DNA from: an uncultured Bacilli bacterium
GTDB taxonomy: Bacteria > Bacillota_I > Bacilli_A > ML615J-28 > CAG-698
NCBI GenBank assembly: GCA_947624315.1
Contig: CANQJU010000014.1
Location: 1-12,140, forward strand
Direction of reading: 5' to 3'
DNA length: 12,140 nucleotides
Shown here: positions 1 to 6,968 of the stretch, one piece after another
How positions within the stretch are numbered: the stretch's first letter is position 1
Layout of the letters: every line of letters begins with the position of its first letter
Notes under the pieces: model-generated
The model's input: the letters and a program-made list of their open reading frames with translations, nothing else
What the model was told of the DNA's origin: nothing
The model's database searches: none
Position numbers and translations under genes: made by a program

Positions 1-37
1 TATTATATTAACCATGTCAATGACTATTAAAAGGTAT

Positions 38-74
38 AAAAAAAGACTGTTAACATTTTAATTTGTCAACAGTC
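38..74 (-). terminator. Minus-strand intrinsic terminator after the large lipoprotein gene
   Basis: A 7-bp stem GACTGTT (45-51) / AACAGTC (68-74) is followed, on the minus strand, by seven T (A38-A44 on the plus strand). It lies about 30 nt beyond the TAA stop of the lipoprotein gene at 106, so it is the natural end of that transcript. The loop is long (16 nt), although two more pairs can form inside it after one mismatch. Confidence 0.7.
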
Positions 75-75
75 T

Positions 76-107
76 GACTCAGTACAAATGTACTGAGTCT
101 TTTTTTT
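76..107 (+). terminator. Plus-strand intrinsic terminator
   Basis: A perfect 10-bp stem GACTCAGTAC (76-85) / GTACTGAGTC (90-99) with an AAAT loop is followed by eight T (100-107). This is a strong rho-independent terminator for plus-strand transcription. It implies a plus-strand gene ending to the left of the window and convergent with the lipoprotein gene. On the minus strand the same hairpin is not followed by T, so it does not serve that gene on its own. Confidence 0.8.
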
Positions 108-2628
108 AAATAATATATGTTACTTGTTCTTCAGTTTCAGCTAAAGTAATAGCTAATGTTTTTTGATATATTTCACTAGTATAATTAGTAGTAGCGAAAG
201 TAAATTCATAATTAGCTTGTTCTAAATAGAATGTTCTAGCTGAATTATAAACGTCAATTAAAGTAATGAATATATCTTCGTAATAGTTCTTAATCATACT
301 TACTTGTGTAGATGTAAGTTTTTCGCTTTCAGGATCTTTAATGTATTCTTTAATTTCACTAAGTGTTGGGATATTTCTTCCCTCATAACGATTCATATCA
401 TTATTTCTAATATTGAAGTATACATGATAACCATTGTCTGATTCGATATATTTATATCCATCGCTTGTCTTTCCATATACTTGTGGAGTTTCTGATTTAG
501 GATCTTTATCCCATAATTCTTTAGCAGCTTTGCTTAATCCTTCATTTAGGCTACCATAAGCAAATGTACCTAAGTTTTCATATAGTAAAACTAAACCAGC
601 AGTTTTATATTTAGCTAAATCAATTGTACCATCAAAGATATCTCCAGTTTTATTTTCACCAACTAAATATTGAGTATCATTCCATGTATTATTTAATAGT
701 TCTACATAATCTTCATAATTATTTGCATGTCTATTTAAGTATTCAACAAGCAATCCATAGAATTCTTGAGCCATAGCTTTTTGCTCATCAGTCCAAGCAC
801 TAGAAGGAGTATTACTACCATTTTCATCGCGGAAAGTTATAACATATTGTAAACCAGTAGCATTGAAATAACGATCAGCTAAGCTTTGCATAACTGTTCT
901 AAACTTCTCCCAATAGAATGAAGCTTCACCATATTGCTCTAATGAATATGTTTTAAATAAATAATTATATAACATTTCTTCACGAATATAATGATATGCA
1001 AGTTCTTTTTCACTACGAACACTATAAGCATCTTCTAAGAAATCTTCGAAACTAAACTTAGAAGTATATCCATACATTAAGTAAAGACCATTTTCGAAAT
1101 TGCTTCTTTCTTCATTTACTGTGTTCCAGGCTGCTTGCCATAATTTCTTATCCAATATACGTTGAGATTCAGGAGCATCAACTAAACTTAAATCATATGC
1201 ATAATTAATATTTTTATCATATAAAGCATTGTAATAGTTTACTAATTCACCAGCAACATATGGACCATATGAAGCATCTAACATATTAAAGAAATCTTCA
1301 TCAAACAAAATCTTTTCATTAAATGTAGCTACAACACCTTCATTTTCAACATCAGTATCAGGAACAGATCCTTGCAAGAACTCATTAATATATGATAATT
1401 GTAATGATTTATCATAAATAACTAAACGTAAACGAGTTCTAAGAGTAGACATCAAATCATTAATATAGGCATCATTTAATTCTCTTGCCATTAGTTTTTC
1501 TTTTATTTCTTGGTGAATCTCTTCATCCATTGTTGAACCTTCTGTATATAAAGGCTTCTTTGGATAACGATTTAATAACATAACTGTATAGAAGTTAGTG
1601 TCATTTTCATAAGAATTACCCAAAGCATAATACCAATTGCTTTCTTCAGCAGTTGATGTTTCTGGATTATAGGCTTTCATTGAGTTGATATATGTAACTA
1701 ATGATGAATTTAAAGAAATAACTTTATGTTGATCATAGTGTAATGGACTATCTTCATCAACATTGAAAACATATTTTCCATCAACAATATTATAATCTTC
1801 GCCTTCTTTTAAAGTTGTATTAGTACTTACATCATCTTTATAAATACCTAATTTATTAAATAATTGAATATAAACTTCAATAATTTCATTAACTGTTAAT
1901 CTTTCCCCAGTATCATTTTTAACCCATCTACTATATCCTTCGCCTTCAATAACTTCAGTTTTAACATTTAATTCTTTTAATGTTTTGCTATAAGCTACTA
2001 AACTAGCAAATGGAATAACAAACATATCATATGTATCTCTATAATTGTTTTTATAGTATGTTTCATATTCACCACGAGAGAAATCAATATCTTTACGAAC
2101 AAGTTCTTGATAATCTTCAGCTATTTTCTTTTTAGCAACTTGAATACGGAAGTATTTGCGAATTTCTTCATCACTTCTATAACCATATTGATAGAAGTTA
2201 TCCTTATGATCTTGCTCAATTTCTTCGATATCTTCTTCAGTATAATTTTCTTTTCCATTTGGATAGTATGTATTTTCAATAAGTTCATCAATTTCTTCAT
2301 TAGTAACTAAATCATAATATGGAGTAGCATCAACATCATCTAATCCTTCTTCATCATTTAAAATAATTGATAATAAACCTTTTTTACCAATAGTTGTAAC
2401 GATGTTTTCATCAGCCCATTCGATTAATTTTGATAAACCTGCAGTATTTTTTAAATTGATATACATATCTTCTTTAGAAATATTGTAACTTATATTTCCG
2501 TTTTTAACAGTCATATATATATGATCTGTTTGTTCATAAGGAAAAACAGGTTCTATTTCTTCTTTCTTTTTGCATCCAATTCCGCATAATGTAAGCAAAG
2601 TTAACATTACTAACAATAGTTTCTTCAT
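106..2628 (-). CDS. Very large PrsA/SurA-like lipoprotein, possibly a tandem parvulin-type foldase
   Basis: An 840-residue predicted lipoprotein. The N-terminus has a lysine pair, a hydrophobic stretch and a GIGC lipobox with lipidated Cys19, followed by charged residues, so the protein should be anchored outside the membrane. Residues ~38-77 (a short beta pair, then an acidic helix after KNGNISYNIS) and ~150-215 (helices, then a beta strand near 201-206) resemble the chaperone arm and parvulin entry of PrsA/SurA. A second similar unit appears at ~432-470 (start VVATFNEKI) and ~517-600. Two stretches, NFYTVMLLNR near 345 and NGYHVYFNI near 732, sit where the parvulin ends with its G-[FY]-H-I-I strand. 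Family PrsA proteins are about 280-330 residues, so this is more than double. I infer an extracytoplasmic folding factor; whether isomerase residues survive is not clear. Start: ATG at 2628 with an AGGAGTG Shine-Dalgarno. The stop of the upstream DUF2779 gene lies inside that site. Confidence 0.6.
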   Translation of the reverse strand: MKKLLLVMLTLLTLCGIGCKKKEEIEPVFPYEQTDHIYMTVKNGNISYNISKEDMYINLKNTAGLSKLIEWADENIVTTIGKKGLLSIILNDEEGLDDVDATPYYDLVTNEEIDELIENTYYPNGKENYTEEDIEEIEQDHKDNFYQYGYRSDEEIRKYFRIQVAKKKIAEDYQELVRKDIDFSRGEYETYYKNNYRDTYDMFVIPFASLVAYSKTLKELNVKTEVIEGEGYSRWVKNDTGERLTVNEIIEVYIQLFNKLGIYKDDVSTNTTLKEGEDYNIVDGKYVFNVDEDSPLHYDQHKVISLNSSLVTYINSMKAYNPETSTAEESNWYYALGNSYENDTNFYTVMLLNRYPKKPLYTEGSTMDEEIHQEIKEKLMARELNDAYINDLMSTLRTRLRLVIYDKSLQLSYINEFLQGSVPDTDVENEGVVATFNEKILFDEDFFNMLDASYGPYVAGELVNYYNALYDKNINYAYDLSLVDAPESQRILDKKLWQAAWNTVNEERSNFENGLYLMYGYTSKFSFEDFLEDAYSVRSEKELAYHYIREEMLYNYLFKTYSLEQYGEASFYWEKFRTVMQSLADRYFNATGLQYVITFRDENGSNTPSSAWTDEQKAMAQEFYGLLVEYLNRHANNYEDYVELLNNTWNDTQYLVGENKTGDIFDGTIDLAKYKTAGLVLLYENLGTFAYGSLNEGLSKAAKELWDKDPKSETPQVYGKTSDGYKYIESDNGYHVYFNIRNNDMNRYEGRNIPTLSEIKEYIKDPESEKLTSTQVSMIKNYYEDIFITLIDVYNSARTFYLEQANYEFTFATTNYTSEIYQKTLAITLAETEEQVTYII

Positions 2629-2633
2629 AATTT

Positions 2634-2641
2634 CACTCCTA
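2634..2641 (-). promoter_or_regulatory. Stop codon embedded in Shine-Dalgarno (TAGGAGTG)
   Basis: On the minus strand the TAG stop of the DUF2779 gene (2641-2639) is the first part of TAGGAGTG, the ribosome-binding site for the lipoprotein ATG at 2628. The gap between genes is 10 nt. This fixes the lipoprotein start and suggests translational coupling. Confidence 0.7.
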
Positions 2642-4435
2642 TTTTATTTTTTGTTTCAATCCATCTAAAATAACTACCATCGACCAAGTATCTTGGCGAC
2701 AATATTCGATTAAATCTTTTCGTATATTTTCAATTTCTTCTGGTAATAAATAGCGAAAACGCGCATAACTACTAGAAGCTATAACCCCATTATAAATATT
2801 TAAATCATGATATGAAAGATTAGAAAAAACCGGTAAAAGTTTTTTGATTGAATACTTCCCACATTGACTATTATTATAAAAATTAATCGTTTCTTCCTTT
2901 TCTTTTTCTACTCCTAAATTTTTATAAAACTTACTACCAACATGAACAATATTTTCTAAGTCAATCATATGTTTTAATATTAGTTCTAATTCCTCTTTAT
3001 ATTGAGGGAAAAAGCCAATAAATTCCTTTATTCTATTATATTCAAAAGATTGATTATAAACAAGAACAGTTCCCCCATTTTTTAAATCAATTGTCTTGAT
3101 TAAATCCTTAACAAGTTCCTCTCTTTCGTCCGAAAAACTGCTAGCAACATACCCGTGATAATTTCGCTTTAAATCGATTTTTTCATTTTCAATCTCTTTA
3201 TGAATTGAAAACTGAAAAACAGATTGTGAGAAAGGTTTTTCCCCAAAAAAGCGAGGTAAAGGAGCATTGAACGCTTCAAAGTCTAAATGATAAATGGGAT
3301 AAACGATTTTTGTAAGTCCCAAAGCTATTTTTTCTTTGTCTATATATTCTTTATTTTCATCAAAACATTTTCTTTGAATAATTTGATTGGGATTCTTTAT
3401 CCAAGAAATAGGAATATCATCCATTCCTTTATACCCACAATCAACCAAATCTTTCATGACCATCTTTTTACCATTTTCCGTATAAAAAATTTTATTTCCC
3501 ATATAATCTAAAATAGATCCATATTGGCAATATTCTTTCCAACAGATTTTAAAAAATGGACATCTATTTTTACCATTAAAACCACAAAATTCATTATATG
3601 TTGGTTTAACTAATTTATTCTCTAATATATTTTTAACAATTTCTTCTTTTATATTAGCAATTTTGTTTAAATATAAATATGTAATATCTGTTAAATCAAT
3701 AAAATTAATAACTGAATCATTTCCATAATACTGACCATCTTTTTCCATAACAAAATCAGCATTAAGTAAAGCCAAATAATATTTTATATTTTTATTTTTT
3801 ACCATTGAACTATTTTCTATGATATATCTTTCAATAGCTAAATCATATACATATTTACCAACATCATCTTTAATATCTAATAATTTTGCTAAACCTTTTT
3901 GATATTTTGCTTCATCTAATTTCCAATCTTTTGAGGAAACTAAAGAATATATATGTTTAGTTTTTGTAAAAAGAGGATAAAACTTACCTTTTTCTTTAAA
4001 ACCAATTTTTTTAATTTTGCTGGAAGAAATAGATTTTACCTCAATAACAATTGCTTCCTTTTCATTTTCCCAATATCCATCCAAATAGCAATAAAAGCGA
4101 TAGCCATTTTCATCAGTAAAACTAAAACACTTTTGGTCACGAGTATTTTCAAAATACTGAAATTTTTGACCAAAGACTTTAGAAGCAATATCTAATGCAA
4201 CTCTTTCAACATCTTGATAAAATGGGAGCATAGCTTCTATTTGACTATCAGTCGTATTAATTAAGTCATCACCATTTTCATCGAACATATAAGAAAGAAT
4301 TTCTAATATCTTTTCCTTACGATCTTCATCATATAAATTAACTTTTTCATTTAATTTTTTTTGATAAATTTCTTGCAATGGATAAGCTCGTTGGCACTTG
4401 CTATATTCTTTAAAGAGAGTCTTGGAAATATCCAT
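2639..4435 (-). CDS. DUF2779 protein: Cas4-like Fe-S PD-(D/E)XK nuclease fused to a DEDD-type exonuclease
   Basis: A 598-residue cytoplasmic protein with two nuclease-like halves. N-terminal half: Cys14 in a YSKCQRAY motif, then Asp119 and IEVK (Glu132, Lys134), the layout of a PD-(D/E)XK core. Cys284, Cys292, Cys298 and Cys303 could complete a Cas4/AddB-type 4Fe-4S cluster with Cys14. C-terminal half: HLDFEAF (Asp385, Glu387), the DUF2779 signature PFSQSVFQFSIH (401-412), VYNQSFEYNR (460-468), Asp492 and YCRQDT (578-583). These match the exo I, II and III motifs of DnaQ-like 3'-5' exonucleases, except that the usual Asp after NxxF is Glu465. DUF2779 is widespread but not functionally defined; DNA repair or defence is inference. 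Start: ATG at 4435 preceded by AGGTGA. It follows the TetR gene by 74 nt and has a plausible promoter of its own. Confidence 0.8.
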   Translation of the reverse strand: MDISKTLFKEYSKCQRAYPLQEIYQKKLNEKVNLYDEDRKEKILEILSYMFDENGDDLINTTDSQIEAMLPFYQDVERVALDIASKVFGQKFQYFENTRDQKCFSFTDENGYRFYCYLDGYWENEKEAIVIEVKSISSSKIKKIGFKEKGKFYPLFTKTKHIYSLVSSKDWKLDEAKYQKGLAKLLDIKDDVGKYVYDLAIERYIIENSSMVKNKNIKYYLALLNADFVMEKDGQYYGNDSVINFIDLTDITYLYLNKIANIKEEIVKNILENKLVKPTYNEFCGFNGKNRCPFFKICWKEYCQYGSILDYMGNKIFYTENGKKMVMKDLVDCGYKGMDDIPISWIKNPNQIIQRKCFDENKEYIDKEKIALGLTKIVYPIYHLDFEAFNAPLPRFFGEKPFSQSVFQFSIHKEIENEKIDLKRNYHGYVASSFSDEREELVKDLIKTIDLKNGGTVLVYNQSFEYNRIKEFIGFFPQYKEELELILKHMIDLENIVHVGSKFYKNLGVEKEKEETINFYNNSQCGKYSIKKLLPVFSNLSYHDLNIYNGVIASSSYARFRYLLPEEIENIRKDLIEYCRQDTWSMVVILDGLKQKIK

Positions 4436-4464
4436 ATCTTCACCTATATCAAAATGTCCTTATT

Positions 4465-4493
4465 ATTTTACCATTATTTTACTTAAAAGACAA
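4465..4493 (-). promoter_or_regulatory. Possible sigma-A promoter for the DUF2779-lipoprotein pair
   Basis: On the minus strand, TTGTCT (4493-4488) and TAAAAT (4470-4465) are separated by exactly 17 nt, ending about 30 nt before the DUF2779 start. Both hexamers deviate from consensus and the region is AT-rich, so chance is possible. If real, it gives the pair transcription independent of the TetR gene. Confidence 0.4.
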
Positions 4494-4509
4494 GAAAATG
4501 ATAAATTTT

Positions 4510-5112
4510 CTATTTTCCCAAAAAGCTAAATGCAGCTTCTTTTATGTAATCAATGTATGCGCAATAATCATTAAAGATATCTTCTTTACTCATATCAAGA
4601 TAAATAAAGCGATTCAAACAAGAAACATTAGCCATTTCAATCATTCCGATAAATTCTTTAATATGAGGCATATTTTGAAATTCTTTTGATAAAACTAATT
4701 CATTTTTAACTTGTAAATTCATTAAATCTTTTATTAATTTAGTTTGTTTAAAATTCATATCAATTAAACTATGAAAAAGATTCTTTTGGAATTGTTTACT
4801 TCCACTATATTCAAAACCGCAAAGAACTTGATAATAGGTTTTTTTAACAGCTTCAAAAAAATCAATATTATCTTCTAAATTTATTTTAAATAGATGATTA
4901 ACATTTTGATATGACTCATCAATTATATAAACAAATAAATCTTCAATATTTTCAAAGTATTGATAAAAACTTCCTCTAGGAATTTCAGCATCTTTAATAA
5001 TATTAGAAATTAAGGCCTTATCAATTGGTACACGTGAGAACTCTTTAATTGCAGCACAAACTATCCTCTTCTTTTTTTCCTGGGGTAAATTGTTAAAAGT
5101 TTTTGTGGCCAT
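4510..5112 (-). CDS. TetR/AcrR-family transcriptional regulator
   Basis: A 200-residue one-component regulator. The N-terminal helix-turn-helix is clear at about residues 15-60: LISNIIKDAEIPRGSFYQYF is the TetR recognition-helix signature, followed by NIEDLF. The rest is an alpha-helical ligand or dimer domain with no recognisable effector signature. The start is taken at ATG 5112 rather than an in-frame ATG at 5160: AAGGAG sits just ahead of 5112, and the longer reading would put coding sequence over the promoter. The promoter (5140-5168) overlaps a perfect palindrome, which suggests autorepression. The neighbour downstream is the DUF2779 gene; upstream lies the ABC permease gene, separated by a terminator. 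The effector and targets cannot be told from sequence. Confidence 0.88.
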   Translation of the reverse strand: MATKTFNNLPQEKKKRIVCAAIKEFSRVPIDKALISNIIKDAEIPRGSFYQYFENIEDLFVYIIDESYQNVNHLFKINLEDNIDFFEAVKKTYYQVLCGFEYSGSKQFQKNLFHSLIDMNFKQTKLIKDLMNLQVKNELVLSKEFQNMPHIKEFIGMIEMANVSCLNRFIYLDMSKEDIFNDYCAYIDYIKEAAFSFLGK

Positions 5113-5139
5113 AATATTCTCCTTGTAATTTATTGCAAT

Positions 5140-5168
5140 ATTATACCAAAAAAATGACAAGTTGTCAA
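5140..5168 (-). promoter_or_regulatory. Consensus sigma-A promoter of the TetR gene
   Basis: On the minus strand a perfect TTGACA (5168-5163) and a perfect TATAAT (5145-5140) are separated by exactly 17 nt. The TetR start lies 27 nt beyond the -10 box. This is as strong a housekeeping promoter as one can expect and would need a repressor to be kept low. Confidence 0.88.
5155..5167. promoter_or_regulatory. Palindromic operator candidate TGACAAGTTGTCA
   Basis: A perfect inverted repeat, TGACAA-G-TTGTCA, overlaps five of the six -35 bases of the TetR promoter and part of its spacer. Its position and near-total dyad symmetry fit a TetR-family operator for autorepression. It is somewhat short for the family, so the true site may extend further with weaker symmetry. 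Confidence 0.65.
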
Positions 5169-5178
5169 TTTATGGCTT

Positions 5179-5205
5179 AAAAAAGAAAGCTCTAATATGA
5201 GCCTT
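5179..5205 (-). terminator. Intrinsic terminator after the ABC permease gene
   Basis: On the minus strand AAGGCTC (5205-5199) pairs with GAGCTTT (5192-5186), 7 bp with one G-T pair and a 6-nt loop. C and six T (5184-5179) follow. The TAG stop of the permease lies in the loop and 3' arm. It separates the transporter transcript from the TetR gene. Confidence 0.75.
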
Positions 5206-5953
5206 CAATTTTGGTAATTTGTTTTTGTAAAAGTTTTAACCCCACTTCAACAAGTAACATAAAGATAATCAATATCAAAGTCCAAGCAAAAACTTTATCA
5301 ATTTCTAAAAAAACTTTTTCTTGGTTAAGTTCATAACCAATTGTTCTAGCCGTTTGGGAAATAAATTCCGCCATGACCATAACTTTTAATCCTAATCCAA
5401 AAGAACTTACAATGCCACTTAGCATATATGGATAAATCATCGGAAAATATATTTTGTTTATAACTGTAATATTTACTCCGCTTAACATTTTTACTTCTTC
5501 AGTGATTCCTTTAGGAATTGACTCTAATCCGACTAAAATATTTTCATAAATTATTGGTACAATTACAAGGAGTGTAATAATATAAGGACTTCTTTTATTT
5601 CCAATTATCATTAAAAGAATTATAATGATTGTGGCAACAGGCATCATTCTTGAAAGGGCAATAAAAGGAGTGATAAATGCCTTAAAGCCTTTGGAAAAAT
5701 ATGAAAGTGTTCCTAATATTAATGCGATTAAAAAACCAATAATTAAAGCTAATATTATTCGATAAATAGTATTAAAAATAGCTTCATATGTTTTTTTACT
5801 TGTTAAAAGCTGGCCTAAAGCCTTCAAAACATCACTCACTTTAGGAATAACTAAATCATTATTAATTAAATAACTTGCGCCTATCCAAATTAATAAAATA
5901 ACTAATATTCCTAAACAATAAAATATATAGTTTTTAATAGTAGAATTCTTCAC
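5192..5953 (-). CDS. ABC transporter permease, SsuC/TauC/ThiX-like
   Basis: A 253-residue integral membrane protein of the BPD_transp_1 type. Hydrophobic segments lie near residues 10-30, 62-82, 95-118, 124-142, 176-200 and 220-242. The cytoplasmic EAA loop that docks the ATPase is at about 145-170 (SIPKGITEEVKMLSG, then IYFPMIYPYMLSG), with the spacing of sulfonate, taurine, nitrate and pyrimidine-precursor importers. The start is a GTG at 5953, overlapping the end of the binding-protein gene by 20 nt. I see no good Shine-Dalgarno, so translation probably depends on coupling. No nucleotide-binding subunit is encoded next to it: a terminator follows directly and then an unrelated TetR gene. 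The ATPase must come from elsewhere. The substrate is undetermined. Confidence 0.85.
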   Translation of the reverse strand: MKNSTIKNYIFYCLGILVILLIWIGASYLINNDLVIPKVSDVLKALGQLLTSKKTYEAIFNTIYRIILALIIGFLIALILGTLSYFSKGFKAFITPFIALSRMMPVATIIIILLMIIGNKRSPYIITLLVIVPIIYENILVGLESIPKGITEEVKMLSGVNITVINKIYFPMIYPYMLSGIVSSFGLGLKVMVMAEFISQTARTIGYELNQEKVFLEIDKVFAWTLILIIFMLLVEVGLKLLQKQITKIEGSY

Positions 5954-6872
5954 TAGGTGTTAAACCATTTAATAAGCTATTGTTATACTTATTTAATAAA
6001 TCATAGTATTTATTCATAGTCGCCTTATTGTCTTTAGCACTGTAGTAAGCAATATTACTTGTCTTCAAACTTTCTTCTAAAACTTCTTCTCCCAATTTTT
6101 GGAAAAATTCATTTAAGTTACCAACTTTTTCGTAATATTTATCACCATTGTTATTTAAAAAATCAATGTTATCTTTAACTTCTTTTAAAAAGTGCTCAAG
6201 TTCTTTTTGGTTATTTTCTTTTTCTAAAACAAATATTCCCGCTTGAGGAATCATATCCATTTCGCTCTTTAAAGCTTCTTGCAAATCAATAATTGTTAAA
6301 TCCAAATTGTATTTTTGCTTAAGTTGAGTTAGAGTTGGTTCAGCTGTTAAAAAATAATCATAATCATTATTTTCACCAACTATAAAAGGAACAACATCAC
6401 TAACAGCTGATTGATATTCGATTTCACAAGTTATATTATGAGATTCTAACGCTGATTTTAGAGCAATATCAGGAGTATTGTTTTGTCCATAAGCTAAAAT
6501 CTTTTTACCATTTAAATCTTCAATGTTACTACTTCCACCTTTACTAACTAAGTAATTATTTCCTGTTGTAATAATTGAAGCGAATTTATATTGGCTTTTA
6601 CCTAAAATGCTAAGTTTTGTAGCTGCAGTAACTGGAGCTATAACAACATCATATTCACCCTTAGCTAAAGCTGTAGTTAATAAATCTGCACCAGTAACAA
6701 CATCAAATTGATAATCGCTACTTCCAAGCAAACCACCGACTGCCACAAGTGGAGTTCCACTTGGAACAATAATTTTAATTTGTTCATAGTTTTCTTTAGG
6801 AGTTTCTTCTTTTTTACATCCAAAAAGAAAACCTAAAGATAATATTAATAAAAAGCAAATAATTTTTTTCAT
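5934..6872 (-). CDS. ABC transporter substrate-binding lipoprotein, SsuA/NMT1-like
   Basis: A 312-residue predicted lipoprotein: MKKIICFLLILSLGFLFGC places the lipidated Cys at residue 19. After a short linker comes IKIIVPSGTPLVAVGGLL, the start of a type-2 periplasmic-binding fold. Further family-typical parts are DVVIAPVTAATKL (~75-87), NGKKILAYGQ and DIALKSAL (~121-142), FLTAEPTLTQL (~174-184) and a MIPQAGIFVLEK strand (~207-218). This matches the sulfonate, nitrate or HMP-type SsuA/TauA/ThiY superfamily, but I cannot pick the ligand. The start is ATG 6872 with AGAGG upstream; an in-frame ATG at 6908 would place non-signal residues ahead of the signal peptide. The gene overlaps the permease gene by 20 nt, and its upstream spacer is shared with the divergent Crp/Fnr gene. 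Confidence 0.85.
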   Translation of the reverse strand: MKKIICFLLILSLGFLFGCKKEETPKENYEQIKIIVPSGTPLVAVGGLLGSSDYQFDVVTGADLLTTALAKGEYDVVIAPVTAATKLSILGKSQYKFASIITTGNNYLVSKGGSSNIEDLNGKKILAYGQNNTPDIALKSALESHNITCEIEYQSAVSDVVPFIVGENNDYDYFLTAEPTLTQLKQKYNLDLTIIDLQEALKSEMDMIPQAGIFVLEKENNQKELEHFLKEVKDNIDFLNNNGDKYYEKVGNLNEFFQKLGEEVLEESLKTSNIAYYSAKDNKATMNKYYDLLNKYNNSLLNGLTPSEEFYY

Positions 6873-6901
6873 ATTATACCTCTTTTCTATTTTTTCCATT
6901 A

Positions 6902-6931
6902 TTGACACCTTTATTATATATTTGTTATAAT
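6902..6931 (+). promoter_or_regulatory. Sigma-A promoter of the Crp/Fnr-type gene
   Basis: A perfect TTGACA (6902-6907) and a perfect TATAAT (6926-6931) are separated by 18 nt. Transcription would begin near 6938, immediately before the palindrome at 6940-6955, about 31 nt upstream of the start codon. Confidence 0.8.
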
Positions 6932-6956
6932 ATTAATGCTGTAACATATGTTACAA
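6927..6956 (-). promoter_or_regulatory. Candidate divergent promoter of the ABC binding-protein gene
   Basis: On the minus strand TTGTAA (6956-6951) and TATTAT (6932-6927) are spaced by 18 nt. The -10 would lie back to back on the same bases as the plus-strand -10, and the -35 would overlap the palindrome. An alternative minus-strand TATAAT (6918-6913) has no good -35. Which one is used cannot be told from sequence. Confidence 0.4.
6940..6955. promoter_or_regulatory. 16-bp palindromic operator TGTAACATATGTTACA
   Basis: A perfect dyad with half-site TGTAAC lies between the two divergent start codons. Relative to the plus-strand promoter it sits at about +3 to +18, a repressor position. Relative to the candidate minus-strand promoter it covers the -35. 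The size and half-site spacing are those of Crp/Fnr-family sites (compare GTA-N8-TAC for NtcA and TTAACA-N2-TGTTAA for PrfA). The adjacent regulator is therefore the obvious candidate ligand. Confidence 0.75.
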
Positions 6957-6968
6957 GAGGAGAAAAAT

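Noticed and set aside
2107..2310. Short plus-strand open frame inside the lipoprotein gene
   Set aside because: It is low-complexity Phe/Ile-rich antisense of an acidic region, with no ribosome site and no family features. The same applies to the other antisense frames under DUF2779, TetR, Crp/Fnr and hydrogenase genes.
2639..4435. A CRISPR-associated Cas4 gene
   Set aside because: The Cas4-like fold is fused to a DUF2779 exonuclease, and no CRISPR repeats or other cas genes lie in the window.
4494..4510. Hairpin GAAAAT / ATTTTC after the TetR gene as a terminator
   Set aside because: The stem is only 6 bp, nearly all A-T, and no clean T run follows, so it is too weak to call in this AT-rich sequence.
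6948..6950. ATG at 6948 as the start of the Crp/Fnr gene
   Set aside because: It lies inside the 16-bp palindrome with no ribosome site ahead; ATG 6969 is 5 nt from AGAGGAGA.
6873..6968. A riboswitch ahead of the ABC binding-protein gene (thiamine or S-box type)
   Set aside because: The spacer is only 96 bp, is filled by promoters and the palindrome, and shows no conserved riboswitch core.
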